A stretch of DNA of 64,000 nucleotides from Ceratodon purpureus (GCA_014871385.1 CM026424.1:17755542-17819541); one strand, 5' to 3'. Counted from the first letter of the stretch, positions 23,201-35,837 are shown. The notes: a model not told the origin generated them from the letters alone. Translations and numbers: made by a program.

Positions 23201-24977
23201 TGCCTCATTCATGACTTCCCAAACTCCATTTGCAGTTTGATCCTCCTCTGGTGTCTTCTCATAGTAGGCCCTCGCTGCGTCGTCGGAGGCTTGTGCGATT
23301 TCCCGCTGTTGAAACAAAAGTTTTTATCAGGATATTGAAATTTATCCAAGTTGCAGAAGCGAAGAATGGATGGCGGCAAAACTTACACGGTATAGAAATG
23401 CTATAAAAATCTTGGTTGTCAAGGGAAACCACGACGGATTTGGTGGCTTGTGTTTCAGACATGCATCATATTCTTCAGGGCTGAGGAGGTCTTTAAAATC
23501 CTCCAGTTTCATTAACCCGAATGAGCGGATTCGAAACAACTTTGCTGGAAGATTACTCTTGACGTGGTCATTCTCAGTTGACCTGAAAAACAAAGTTGAA
23601 TATTAGAGGAATAAAATGCAGTAGCTCAAAGGTTTGAGTGTGCACAAAGAAGGATAACAACGGAGATACTTACCAGTTAATGTCGTGCATGGCGTGAAGC
23701 AACTTGCCCACATGGCCGCGGGGGTCTAGTATAATGCAATGTACTGAGATGTGCCATGCTGGGTCGTCCGCATGGTGCTTGTTTATATGTCGGAGCCAGG
23801 CAGCGAGGCGGTGGTTACCTTCCCAGACAAAGAACATCTTGTTGGTGAATTGCATCCACTCCTCGTCTCCACGGATCTCATCATCAAAACGATCACTCGC
23901 GGCCCTCCATAAAGAACTCCAACTAGCTATGGTCTCCGCCGTAACATCCTTTGTCTGCTCTTCACTGTTGTATATGGAGATGTACATGACGCGGTCCCCA
24001 TCTCTATACCCCTTAACAAACTCCCGCTCCAAGTGCTGTACCCCCATTTCGCCCACTGGTCTAACCTTGGCCATTGATATCATCCTGCACAGGGGCACCA
24101 TCAAGCGGGACTTCCTTTCAGGTTGAATCCTGAGTTTGTTGATGACCCCAATGGAGTCCAGCTTGTATTGTTTACGGTGCTCCAATTCGCCCTCAAAAGC
24201 AGTCTTCAAGTCTTCAGGACAAGATTGTTTTACCAACACTTCTTGTGTTTGAGTAACCTGCGAAACGATGTGCAGATTAATGTTGGAATCAAAACTTAGA
24301 AAGTCTTGCAAAATAGAGAAATATGAAATCACTTCATAATGATAATTTGAATACAACAAGTACAATATCATTTAAGCCTGAAGACTCTATCGACGTGATG
24401 ATCGCCTATAATACTCCTTAGACTGTCTACAGTTCCAATGACGGCGCCTCCTCCAGAAACGCCTCGTTTGTTGGACAGGGCATGGCAGAATTGCCGGAAG
24501 GCCAAACACAACATGAGCTGGCCGCCTAAGTCTGATAGGCGATGATGGAGAGGGTGGAGACATCGGTGGTGAATCCTGTGTAGGAGAGGTGGGCATGTAT
24601 GGAGGGGAAGTAGGCTCATAGACAGGGGACGTAGGCATGTACACTGGAGATGTAGGCATGTACTGTGGAGAATGGACCGCTAAAGGTACAGTACCAAAAC
24701 CTACAGGGTTTGCTACATCACAAGTACAGTAATGCTGATCAAATGAATCCGAAAGGTCGGAAACATTGATTACTGATATGGGGGAATTGGCAGATAGCTC
24801 TGGAGCATCGGAATATACCTATAGATGGAAGATTAAAAAGGTTATATTCCAATGTCAAGGGAAATTAAACAGTAATAAAATAAAACAAGTAATTTCGGAA
24901 ATGCTCAAATGCTTAACTACCTCGGTCTCCGCTGGAGTGGGTACTTGTACTTGGCTCCCGATATTATCCTCAGACTC
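20297..24977 (-). CDS. ParB-MTase C, apparently intact, with CTD-like heptads
   Basis: Exons read: 24977-24921; 24818 to about 24430; 24257-23674 (ParB-like, WEGNHRLAAW); 23582-23387; 23305-23108; 23016-22801 (RWLRWWNSS, FWAG); 22706-22465; 22372-21700; 21613-21260 (motif IV equivalent LIIADIPENLP, then PPWNSRYKDY); 21176-20915 (VPWRGPREK, motif I VLDWNAGTG); 20829 to about 20660 (ASIKAAQAVGRHILAFEDD); 20562-20297 (acidic Ser tail). Borders are GT-AG and phases agree with D, with no stop inside the core. The second exon carries four heptads of the form YxPTSPx, like the RNA polymerase II tail. The protein probably binds DNA through the ParB-like part and AdoMet through the permuted domain. 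The usual DPPY is DIPE, so methylation activity is uncertain. The junction to the last exon and the true N-terminus are not certain. Confidence 0.75.
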
Positions 24978-25054
24978 CTAAATTTCACAAAATAAAATGA
25001 AGATTAGATTCACGGTAAAATCCTTGCCCAAAAAAAATGATCAAATTTTCATAT

Positions 25055-25800
25055 ATGACTTCCTCGGCACTGCCATGGAGGGCAGTGCCTCCGCCTTCAC
25101 CTCAGCTGCTCCGCCCCTCGAACAACATTCGGGGCCGACAGTTGGGTGGGGGTGGGGAATAATCAAAAAAAAAAAAAGCATTGAAATCTCATTCATGGCT
25201 TCCTCGGCACTGCCATGGAGGGCAGTGCCTCCGCCTTCACCTTAGCTGCTCCGCCCCTCGAACAACGTTCGGGGCCGACAGTTGGGTGGGCGTGGGGAAT
25301 AATCAAAAAAAAAAAAGCATTGAAATCTCATTCATGGCTTCCTCGGCACTGCCATGGAGGGCAGTGCCTCCGCCTTTACCTCAGCTGCTCCGCCCCTCGA
25401 ACAACGTTCGGGGCCGACAGTTGGGTGGGGGTGGGGAATAATCAAAAAAAAAAAAGCATTGAAATCTCATTCGTGGCTTCCTCGGCACTGCCATGGAGGG
25501 CAGTGCCTCCGCCTTTACCTCAGCTGCTCTGCCCCTCGAACAACGTTCGGGGCCGACAGTTGAGTGGGGGTGGGGAATAATAATAAAAAAAAAAGCATTG
25601 AAATCTCATTCATGGCTTCCTCGGCACTGCCATGGAGGGTAGTGCCTCCGCCTTCACCTCAGCTGCTCTGCCCCTCGAACAACGTTCGGGGCCGATAGTT
25701 GAGTGGGGGTGGGGAATAATCAAAAAAAAAGAGCATTGAAATCTCATTCATGGCTTCCTCGGCACTGCCATGGAGGGCAGTGCCTCCGCCTTCACCTCAG
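25055..25800 (+). repeat. Tandem array of a ~139-bp unit, about 5.5 copies
   Basis: The unit is marked by CCTCGGCACTGCCATGGAGG, near 25062, 25202, 25341, 25481, 25620 and 25758. Each unit contains two hairpins (GGCACTGCC...GGGCAGTGCC and CGAAC-AAC-GTTCG) and ends in GGGGAATAATC plus an A run. Open frames starting MEGSASAF are produced by the repeat and are not genes. The array lies directly upstream of gene C. A second array of the same unit is at 48.1-48.9 kb. Confidence 0.9.
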
Positions 25801-25816
25801 CTCGGGCATTCTGGTG

Positions 25817-25925
25817 TGGCAGCGGCGAGCAGTGAGCAGTGAGCGGTGAGCAGCCAAAAAACGCACCGGGGGTCAAAAGTGAGCAGACAAAAAACGCACC
25901 GGGGACCCTATGACCGTGGAAAAAA
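25817..25925 (+). repeat. R-block, copy 3
   Basis: It starts AGCGGCGAGCAGTGAGC, contains two copies of AAAAAACGCACCGGGG, and ends GGACCCTATGACCGTGGA. It is closely matched, inverted, at 47966-48113. It directly follows the 139-bp array. Confidence 0.75.
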
Positions 25926-26100
25926 TTACCGCCGGGGTTCCTATAAACCCATGAGCGAATGAAGTGGATGAATGAAATTCAGACACCAAGATTCCAGAAT
26001 CCGCAAAATTTATATATTGAAAAAAAATTGTAAATATTAAAAATGATCCTTAGAATCACCGGGGGGGCTGTCACTGTTCTCGGAATTGGAAGGCTTAGGC

Positions 26101-26755
26101 TACTCATTATCCTCTACCCAATCAAAATCTTCCTCTAAGAAAGCCGATGGTCCGGGAGCTCCATTGCCAAAATCAACAACGTTGTCCGTAGAAGTCCATG
26201 TTGATCTGAGTCTTGGAATGTAGTAATGAAACAGCTCGGGTTCTAGACATGATATCCCGGAAGCACTCTCAACACGCCTGAGTGTGCGAACGTCGTCCTC
26301 GGTCCAGTCTATCTGGCCTCGATTTGATCGGATCACTTGACGAAGCTGTTGGACGTCGGAGAACATGTCCACCTCCTTACCAGGCCGTCGATCTTTGTAC
26401 TTGTCGGTCACTCTCGAAACGAACTCCCTCAGCTCCCAATTATGCCATGGTAACCCGTCCTACATGCAGTGGAAGCAGAAGAGTAAGCGAGGTACATAAT
26501 CTTGAATGAAATGCAAACAGCTAACTTAAACCGAAGGGAGTAAAGTAAATTCAAAGATATTCAAATCAACAGAAGAGGCAATGAATCGAACCCGGAGCAT
26601 TTCTGAAGTTGGAGGCATCGAAGACTTGATCTCCTCTCGTAACGAGGTATGGCTAGTGGACGAGGATTGAACATGCTGGGCAGAGGGGGGAGACTGATGA
26701 TCACGGTGATCGCAAGAGAATGAGAGAGAAGATGGAGTGAAGCTTTGGTGTGCAA
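26101..26755 (-). CDS. hypothetical two-exon protein
   Basis: The clear part is an exon at 26461-26101 that follows a good acceptor (TGTAG). It encodes DGLPWHNWELREFVSRV, then a charged helical stretch and an acidic end (FLEEDFDWVEDNE). A first exon between about 26755 and 26540 is likely but its donor is unsure. I do not recognise the family. It is divergent from the gene at 26908, with about 150 bases between them, so the two may share a promoter. Confidence 0.45.
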
Positions 26756-26907
26756 TGTAGGTCAGAAAATAATCAAGGGGGGTGTGAGAGACAAGGAGCA
26801 ATGCGTTTGTATGAAGTTGCTCTTAGCAACTAATAAGAGGCTCAGCCGTTGGTGGAGGAAACCATTCATAAATATTAGCTCGTAAGTGGAGGTTAATTAA
26901 AACGATT

Positions 26908-27795
26908 TTGGCGGCCATGGCACATTGCAATAAACTCGCACGTACGGATATACTGAATGCCTTACCCTTTAACATCTTAGTCTCTCAAAACATGATGTCG
27001 GATCCGACAGTCAAAAACTGGACTACAATGTTATTGAGGTACTGCGCATTAATGTGCGAGTTTAGGGTTAACCTGTTTGGATTTGGAGGATGTAATCTCA
27101 AGTATGTCTCTCTTGTGTTATCACTTTTGTTTGTGCTTCGTTTTTAGCCTCCTTGGTTTGTGAATTGTAGAATGGACTTTGCAGTGATGACCGACTTGTT
27201 CAGCCAGAGTTGGGTTACGCCCGAGTCAGCGATGGCTGAGCTCTTTCCAGACCTTATGCCCGAGTTGCATCGAGAATACATTGAGAACTCGGACTGGTGC
27301 TATGACTACATGACGCTGCTTGAGAACCTGCGGCAAAGAGGTGATCGTTGGGTGCTACTGATTGATTCTATGCCAGCATGGTCGGCGTATGTGGTGGCCT
27401 TTAAAGAGTCGCGAGATGCGAGGAAGCGGAAAGACGAGTGGGGTACAGGTATGGTTCATGCATACTGGACTGAGGCCCTCACCTTGTTTATGACCGACAG
27501 GATTATCCCATTTGAGATTGACGAGAAACTTGTAGAAACAGAGCTACGTGATCTCTCATTGCAACAGAAAGTACTTTTGCGCGACCACCTGCGAAATAGT
27601 TACACCATGGAGGTGATGGGCCCTCCTCCGGGCTACAGCATTGGCCAGTCCTCCATCTCTGGACGAGGGTCTTCATCCAAGGAGAGGAAAGTTTTTCCTA
27701 AGTATTGGGCACCACGAGCACTGCGTTGCGGTTTCTTATCGTGGCCTTTGCGAAGGAAGGTGCATCTCAACGCCGTGCTTGGAAAGCGATCATGA
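26908..27795 (+). CDS. hypothetical protein, two exons
   Basis: Exon 1 runs from the ATG at 26908 to 27101 (CNLK), then a 69-base intron with GT-AG ends, then exon 2 from 27171 (MDFAVMTDLFSQSW) to the stop at 27795. The join restores one frame, giving about 272 residues. Exon 2 is rich in acidic and aromatic residues and helices (LFPDLMPELHREYIENSDW) and has a basic end. I know of no family for it. Exon 1 contains the perfect palindrome TGTCGGATCCGACA at 26997-27010. The divergent neighbour at 26.1-26.8 kb suggests a gene pair. Confidence 0.5.
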
Positions 27796-29839
27796 AAACA
27801 AGGTTTGTGTATTTCCATCTTTCAATTCTTTTGCGGTAGCAACAGTGAGGCTGTATCATAGATATTGTCATGGTCGACGTTGTTGGTAATTTAGAATGTC
27901 TAATTAATGTTTCAGTTGAGGCAGTAGTTTCAATTATCACTTAGTTTGTTATATGCCAAGAATTTTATATGAATTGCGTATTTAGTGGTGGGCAAATGGA
28001 TTGTTGCATTTTAGGGATTTACGCCAAAGTCGAGTTGATTACATCAAGGTGACATCCGTCATCAACTTAAAGTTTTAAATAGGCATTTTTCAATGTAACA
28101 TTTTATTAAATTTAGGCTGGTAGAAGTAGAATGGGGAAATCAGATTTATGCTTAAATTCTACTAATGCCGCTAGGCGCTCTTAAGTGGAGTATACTAATA
28201 CGTATAAAGCTCTCATGTTGATTGAGGAACAATGTTGGTTTAGGATATGGTTTACGATTAGTTAAAGGCTGGAACTATACTTCAACAGTGGATAGCCTTC
28301 AGAAGGCATGTATGTTCTGAACTGCATTGGTAGTAAAGAATTGCACTTGTGAACTATGATTCATGAAAATGGCCTAGTGTTTCTATACATTCAGAGGGGA
28401 TGCATCCAAACATCTACTTTCATATACTGTAGACTAGATGAATGTGAATCTCACAACTTTCAGAGTTTTGGTAGCAATCTGAAGCTGACTTCCTACTTTA
28501 AAGTGGGGGTTACAAAGGGTGAGCTAAATTGGGGGTCAGCAAATTAGATAATGAGCTCTAACCGTGTGCCGGATCCGATAGAAAAAAATTGCCTCACCAT
28601 GATATCTCCGACATTGAGTTATAGTTGCCTCAAAGCAGATAAAAATGTCCTTAGGATATTCATGAAGGTATTAATCCCTTCGCAATGACTGTAATCGTAA
28701 TTTCCCTTAGCTGAGTTCTATCATTTTCTAAGAGACATTTTCTATTTTTCTATCAATGGATTATATATAACTCTTTTGATATTCTACTGTCAGTACACTG
28801 TAAAAGCACATGGCTGGTCTACTTAATATTAATTGATACATGCATGAAACTCACATAGGCATTGCACAAAATTGAGACACATTATGTATGACCAGTATCT
28901 TATTTACAAATTCTAAAGCATAAGAGTAGCCAAGATCCGTCTCTAAAAACATAGACTAAGTAATGCTACTTTTCTCGTAGGTCCGAGTGGATATGTTTAA
29001 CTACAAAATCAGAACCTTAGAGACCGTCTACACATCATTATCACTGTCAGAGTCACTCAAGAGGATGAGAGAGAGCCCAGGGCCGTGAATTGCGCTAGTG
29101 CCATCCTTCACACTCTCAACGCTAATGGCTCTCAGCTTCAATGAGCAGCAACACAAAATTTCGCAATGAAGAAACCAATGGTGTCTCTGGACCTACAGGG
29201 TCGAATCGTTGAACCATGTCTTCTTCTCCTTTCCGAAGCCATGGTCTGCCACCCAGAGTAAACAAACAACAACAACAACGAAAAAAAACACGCATCAGAC
29301 GAGGAAGCGCTCTGATACTGCACAACTCTGGCAACCTCCGCCTTGGATTTGGCCATGGATTTGAAACGCGTACGCAAAATTAGGCAGAGTCGATTGATAA
29401 TGTAGGTCACGATCATCTGATCACGGCCTGTCTTATAGATATCCTGCCTTACAGAAATCCAAATTGTGATTTCTACCCGACTTAAGATGGCTTCGGAGTC
29501 TATTATGTCGATTTAAGGTCGATCTGTTGATTCTACACCGATGACTATTACTTTGGGAGTGTGTGCTTCAGGTTTTGTCAACCTTGCTTCATGGTTATCA
29601 CATTCAAGTTGTCTCCCACAGCAATTACTTGTACTTTTGAGTTCGATGGTTTTGAAAGAGTTGAGTCGCATACGAAGTATGACCCAAAGTAAGCCTGTAA
29701 AGTGCAGAACAGAGTTTGTCAAGCTCCAAGCAAGAATCTAATTTAGCTAGAGCAGATGCTTGTGCGTGCAAAAGCATGATAAATCGCAGTTTATGGATGA
29801 AACGTTACCTTCTTTAATTTCTCATACTCCAGACCCACA
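27796..29839. other. Intergenic stretch without a convincing gene
   Basis: Mostly AT-rich single-copy DNA. Minus-strand frames near 29100-29420 and 29510-29720 are short and do not connect to the MOSC gene by any splice I can defend. A CCGGATCCGATAG string near 28570 resembles the palindrome family seen elsewhere. Confidence 0.4.
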
Positions 29840-31860
29840 TGGGGTCCTGACCTGAAACTGAACATTGTCTGCATTACCATGGCTTTTATATAAGAACAAT
29901 ATAGCATTCCTCTTTGCAAAAATCTTGTCAACCACTTCCACAATGTTCTAGGGTTTCAGCAAAGAAATAAATTTCAAGAAATCAAAGATTAAGAATGAGT
30001 GGCAACAAGTTGCATTCTCACTTTATTCGGCTCAACGTTGTCCAAGTCTGGCTTGTCCATGTTTATTGTGGGCACCTGCTAAGGAGGGAACAGAAAAATC
30101 ACATCATTGATAAATAGGTAGACCTTGTAGTAATTCTTCACTTTTCTTCCATAATAGCAACATGAATTCTTAAACAAAATCTATTCCAAAAATCCTATTA
30201 AGGATAGACATTTCCACTAACCTTACAAATCCCCCGAAGCATTGCGTAGCTGAAGTTCAACTGGGTGCCCATATGCTTGATGGTGAACTGCCGCCACTTG
30301 TCCTCTTCAAAAGAAGGTGGTCCTCGAACAACAATGCTTTTGTGACAGGAGATTTCCACAGTTCAGGTCAAATGCAGATTCTTAGGTCTTGTGTAAAATT
30401 TCACCCACAAGCTATATGAGCAACGTCGCATTGAAATGAATTCCTTCTGCTTCGGTTGGAATTAACAATGTAAGGATCCAGCGACTTTGAGAAAGAAATA
30501 GAAACCTACTTTGGACGAAAGCGATTCATAGGGAATGGGGCTTTGGGGAAATACGAGAATCAGCATCAACAATAGAGTATAACTGCAAATGCAAGTTGGT
30601 GAAGGAGAATGTTACCTCCGATACAAACAAGAATTGGCCGGTATTTTGAAAGCCGGTTACAAAACCATCAGGAGCTTGTTCTGCTTGCCTCTTCTCAGTC
30701 TGCTTACCTTGTTCACAAATGAAGTGGGCGAATCAGACATGCTCTATAATATTTCCTCATCATATTCTGTTCACTGAATCGCAACAAAATTAATTTCTTT
30801 GGAAGAATTTGACGTAATGCCTATGTACTTTGTACTAGGGTAGAGAGGGAAAACCATAGTCATACTAGGATCAAATCGAACAAGGCGTACTGGCATATCC
30901 AAGTAGCGAGTGAACCATTCTGCAGCCTCAGGCCCCTGATCTACCCCCTGCCACCTCCACAGAAATAAGATCCTTCAGTACCGATCTATTAGAGAAGATG
31001 GCGGCTGTATATCTGCCCAAAAGAATCATAAGACCAAGTTGGATACAAACATGAGCAGGTTAAGCATACCTGAACATCAAAGATGGTTGGCATACCAACG
31101 TCCACAATGTTGCCTTGTGAGCTTCTTTGGAATGGAACCTTTAACGCCTTCATGCCCGGAGCATTGATCTCTGCAACAAACGTCCTGCAAATTTCAGGTT
31201 TACATCTACCAAAAGTACTACTAACCAAGAAATTTAAGTAGGTTTTTCTAAACGATGGGAAACGATGTAAAACGATGTAAAACTAGTCCAGCTCTACCTA
31301 AAGTTGCATTTGCTGGAACCGATTCCCCTCGCAGGGCAGCAGCCGGCAGCGAGGGCTGCACCAAAGCAAGCTCGGGAGCCCTAGTCATGGTAATGGTACG
31401 TCCATTCTCGGCCTTCACCACCATCCATTCTCTGTCGAATAGGAGTCCTGCATCATGAACGAGTTTATTTTTATGGCTATGAAAGCTAACCCTTGCCAAG
31501 AACAAGACACATCAAGTTTCTCCGCTAAAACAGAACTTGACATTGAAACAAAATTCCTAATTCTTGCCTGCAGGAAAAAAAAGAGAAATCACAGAACATC
31601 ATTCTCTCCTGAACCAATTGTGGCGTTCGATTCCATAAAATTGCAATGCAAGGCTCAAGAACAGAAACCAACCCGTGGAGGAAATGGCAGCGCTCGACAC
31701 AGACACGCCCTTGCATGCTTTCGACACGGTGGGTAGATCAAGGCGGCTAACGCATTCGCGGGCCCAAGGTCTTAGGGTTGGGTTGAAATTGCGCGGTCCT
31801 ATGAATTGGGCGGCAATCCAGGCGCGGACAGAGGTCGGTGGTTTGGGAGTGATGCTCAAA
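29840..31860 (-). CDS. MOSC-domain protein (plant/mARC-like family)
   Basis: Minus-strand exons line up in order with the MOSC N-terminal and MOSC domains of molybdenum-cofactor proteins of the mARC type. They read GLLFDREWMVVKAENGRT then APELALVQPSLP (31450-31250); EINAPGMKALKVPF (about 31186-31073); GPEAAEWFTRYLDMPVRLVRF (about 30945-30830); VTGFQNTGQFLFVSE (about 30690-30612); MNRFRPK (about 30530-30508); IVVRGPPSFEEDKWRQFTI (about 30345-30225); VPTINMDKPDL (about 30075-30005); and a terminal exon near 29945-29835. In this family the C-terminal MOSC half binds the molybdenum cofactor. I could not place the Cys ligand or the N-terminal exon with certainty. This is the only clear ordinary cellular gene in the window. 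Some middle exons look short, so the structure is approximate. Confidence 0.7.
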
Positions 31861-32298
31861 CCATCTGTCCAATTTGACAGATGGTATTGGGCATCTCCAT
31901 TCTTTGCCGGGGTTGATGAATGACCACCGTGGTTGATGTCCTAGGATGTATGTAGTGGCTGATAACCGGGTAGGGATATCTAGTGGATGTCAGGGTTCAG
32001 GGGCTGTGAAGATACTAAGGGGTTCGGGGTATCTACCGTGAACAGAATTAGGTTTATTTTGTTTAGAGAGTCTGTTGAACTTTGCAAATTGAAAGAGAAA
32101 TAAGAGGTATATATTGAGAACTTAATTTTAAGACATCATTAATGTAAAACCATATGGACCATAATCGTATACTTTTTTTGTAATGGAAATGGATATTATT
32201 TACTGCTTAATAATGTTTAATCAATATTTAATCGATTGTTAAGACAATGGTTGAAAGAGAAGGTATTACGTTTAGCACATCACAGAAAATAACATAAA

Positions 32299-32306
<8 letters not shown>

Positions 32307-32354
<48 letters not shown>
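32307..32354. repeat. (AT)n microsatellite
   Basis: About 24 AT dinucleotides in an AT-rich intergenic region. Confidence 0.95.
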
Positions 32355-32361
<7 letters not shown>

Positions 32362-32611
32362 CATAATACTAACTTACTACTTTAGAAAAGATATGTACTG
32401 TTAAATAATAGAAACGCAACACGAAGGTTCACAAACAAATGAGATGGAGCTGTCATGTTTGATGGTGTTAATTCGAAGATGTAGGATGCTCAATACTTGC
32501 GGGCAAAAGATAAAGAGATAATACTAAAAACAACAAACTAATAACAGGTTAATAGAACCCGAAATCTACACTAAGGAATATTCAAATCGCAATAACTTAA
32601 GTGGGATACAT

Positions 32612-32795
32612 GAAGAATTCTGAAACTGGGCCGGGTTCCCTTCATCGCGGTCTCTTCCCCAAACCGGCTGTCGGATTTTTGCGTCCATTTTGATCCCTTC
32701 CCCCAACGCGGTACCTTAGCACAAGTCCCTCCCCGAAATCATCTGTCGGGTCCGACACTAGGTTTTGGGTCCCAGGCAAAACCATGGGTGGCCCT
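32612..32795 (+). repeat. ~185-bp dispersed repeat, copy 1
   Basis: It starts GAAGAATTCTGAAACTGGGC and includes GGCTGTCGGATTTTTGCGTCC and CATCTGTCGGGTCCGAC. It is closely matched in the same orientation at about 45270-45455. It carries the same TCTGTCGG motif that fills the intron of ParB-MTase D. Confidence 0.8.
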
Positions 32796-33441
32796 CTAGG
32801 TGAACCTCGGACCTCGGTGGTGTCTGTAACAAGCCGAAACCATCAAAAAATATCCGACAGATGGTTTTTGAGCTCCGCGATAATCGCCGAAGTTGGGGTG
32901 GAGCTGCTTGATTTGTGCATAGTCTATGACTTATCGCAAACAAAGTCTTGCAAATCTGCATAATTCTGCATAATGACAAGCTATCTATAGAAAATAATTC
33001 TCATATAAAGGAACTATGTCATGTAATTATCCAAAATAAGACTCCTACTGTATTCTGTACAGGGTAAATTAATTTTTTTAAAGTTTAGACCATAAAAAAT
33101 AAAATAAATTTGTGAAATCAATGTGAATAAAAAGTAAGAAATACATGAAGTAAAAGAAGAAAATATAAATAAAGAAATAGAACAGAAACAATCATACACT
33201 ATTTTCGAATAATGATTGCAATGAAACATATAATAGACAGAGAGCTGAGCATGGTGTAGGACACCACCGTGTGCATACTTTATATGAGTTTTCTTACCTT
33301 CTAAGATTATTTACAGTATTCCTATCTACGTACTTCTATAAATAGGGTTTTCAATATAAATAAGTGGGATCAAAATGATATGAAATGGATAACGTTTTTC
33401 ATATAATAATTATATTAGAAATGCATCTTTTTCATAAAATA

Positions 33442-33696
33442 TCAAAGTTCCAAGTGCTCTAGTTTTGGACGCTTTGCTGGTTGATCTTCTTCGTCAGGTT
33501 CTCTTGTCCGCTTCCGTACTGGAACCCAGTCAAATCGTTTTTCCCAAATAGATCCGGTTGCTACCCGGGCACTTGGGGGAGATGCTTCTAGAGGTACTTG
33601 GGGGACAATTAAGGGTTCATCGAGTGTGCATGACTTATGTGGTGCATATTCGAAGTTGTCGGAATGGGTAGGGTAAATTGTGTGCATGCCTTCCAT
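33442..33696 (-). CDS. small hypothetical protein, 84 residues
   Basis: An ATG-initiated frame that ends in a bipartite-like basic stretch (RKRTREP, then PAKRPK), which would suit a nuclear protein. No relative is recognised. The surrounding DNA is AT-rich and otherwise empty, and the frame is short, so chance is possible. Confidence 0.3.
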   Translation of the reverse strand: MEGMHTIYPTHSDNFEYAPHKSCTLDEPLIVPQVPLEASPPSARVATGSIWEKRFDWVPVRKRTREPDEEDQPAKRPKLEHLEL

Positions 33697-33699
33697 AAT

Positions 33700-35581
33700 G
33701 GATTTTCAGAGGTCATATGCCCATTTATGGAATCAGAGGATGGTTAATATTCTTTCAAGGAAAGGACTATAATACAAAACAGCAAGCAACGTTATAATGA
33801 TGTATCTAGTTTGTTTATTTTCTTAAGATATCTAGATTGGTTACCTTATAAATAAATAGAATATTGTAACATAAAATGAATTGTAAGGTACAAGGTAAAA
33901 TGAAAGGAGCAAGATCAAGATTTAAGGAACTTATCAAAGACAAAAATAAAATAAAAATTAGCGTAATTAAGAGAGGGGATGGAAAAAAAAAGAAATAAGT
34001 ACAATGTCCTTTAGATTATCGTTTGAAGTTGGTGAAGAAATATTTAATAACCGAAGATGATAGAGGAGTGGTAGAATTGTAAAAGTTAGGGTGAAGAAAA
34101 TAGCCATTGACGATCGAACACCAAATGAAAAGAAGGATTAATGTTCGAGTGAATGTTAGCATGGTGAAATGAAATAAGAAATTGAGTCGTCAAGTATAAC
34201 TTAAGATGTATAAATAAAGTACTGTAAAATCAAAGAAAGATAAATTCATTTGCCAATTACAAGAATTAGAGAATGAATGTACAAAAGAATGATAAAAATG
34301 AAACAGAAAGAAAAGTTATTAAAAAATGACTGCTTAAAACAGTAATTGAATGAACAAATGCAAGCATTTTAAATTTGGAAAATAATGCATCATACATTAG
34401 AAGAATCAAAGGATGGCAAAGGTGAATCAAAAATAGAAATCTAGTTACTTGCTACTGTGAGGGATGAGATTGACAAAATTGAATGCGCTTGGAACTTTTT
34501 GAAGCATTAAAAGTATATGGGAACTGATGTCATTTATTTTTCATTTTGTAAAGATATATGAAATAGTCCAGAGCCTCTAAAGTAGACTTGTGATGATCAA
34601 GTTATTACAATTTAAGAATTGACGATTTAACCAGGATAAAATGATATCATTTGAAGATAGATTTAAAATAAAAACTTCATGGATAAAGGAATGAGAATTG
34701 CTAGTATGGGCATGATTGATATGTAAGGGCGAGTATCGAACCATATGAAACTACGTAGAAGAAACCAAGTGCCAAACCGCGAACATAATTAAGCATAGAA
34801 CGGCGCTGATGGACACCCCGGCGGAAATTCTCGCAAGCAGAAACCATCTGACGGATTTGACACTAGGTTTAGGCGCTTCATGAGAACCGCCGGGGTCAGG
34901 GGCAGGTGCCGCGCGGAGATGGGGTTGAGACTAGAGTCTAGCGGTCATGGGCATTATCTTACAACAACGGAACTATGGATATAGCATTGCGACTTGCGGT
35001 TCGCCGGTAGCAGACATTAGATAACCCACTCGAAGAAACAAATTGTTTCAATCACAATAACATGAGCAAATGCGTGCGTGTATTAGACGATTAATTAGAT
35101 GATTATTACAAAATGTATAATAAAATTTAGTTAGAAAACTAAATAAGAAAAGAGTTACATAAATATTTAGAGCAGGTAGTTTAAAAAATAAAATGGTGAT
35201 CGAAAGGCGTAAACATTGAATTCCTGAATATTGTTACAATTGATAAAAATTGTAAGAGGGAGTTCACAAGTAAAAGAAGATGAAAAGAACAGACTACTAA
35301 TAGGATAGAAGATAAGGATAAGGATTATCAATTAAAATATTTGAAATAGATGACGAGCATGTATACAAAGTAGATTCTGACAAATATTTCACTATTAGCA
35401 TGAAAATGGAGAGAATGGAGTTGGTATAATGAAAAAGTGTCTAATTATTGCAATACAAAATCAAAATTTACTGAAATTAAATAACCTATATTCAAACAAA
35501 GTAAACAGGCTGCATTGTTGAACTAAAAAACAATATCATTAAAGATCCGTAATACATAGAGAATAACTGAAAATCCAAAAT
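33700..35581. other. AT-rich intergenic DNA
   Basis: I see no gene or array here. A short stretch near 34795-34930 has the ACCATCTGACGGATTTGACAC motif of the local repeat family inside a GC-richer island. Confidence 0.5.
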
Positions 35582-35837
35582 TCATTGACGTGTAAAATTG
35601 CGATCACTCTGGATCAAGAAGAATGCTATGAGTAACAACTTCGGCTCAATATCCACAAAGTTTAGGACTCGACCATCGTATTTTCTACGCGTAAATTTCT
35701 TCATTATGGGAGACTCCACATTAGATTGAAATTGAGCCCCCAGCTCGGCATACTCTGGAAGTCGTAGAATATCAGGTGATAGTGTAATCTTCTTGATGCA
35801 CTCGTTAATTATCCCCCCGGAACGCGGACTTAGCAGT
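35582..35837 (-). other. Open 84-codon segment, possible extra 3' exon of ParB-MTase D
   Basis: After a good acceptor (GGTTGCAG) the minus strand reads LLSPRSGGIINECIKK, then LPEYAELGAQFQSN, down to a TGA. It has no internal Met start near its beginning, so it looks like an exon rather than a separate gene. It lies 109 bases behind the stop of ParB-MTase D. A GTGAGT donor overlaps that stop, so an alternative splice could replace the last residues. This is inference. Confidence 0.35.

Noticed and set aside
25055-25800. Open frames reading MEGSASAF with GWGWGIIKKKK
   Set aside because: They follow the ~139-bp tandem repeat unit exactly, shift frame between units, and recur at 48.1-48.9 kb; by-products of the repeat.
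29100-29420. Minus-strand frames downstream of the MOSC gene
   Set aside because: No splice connection or family could be shown; hydrophobic stretch likely chance.
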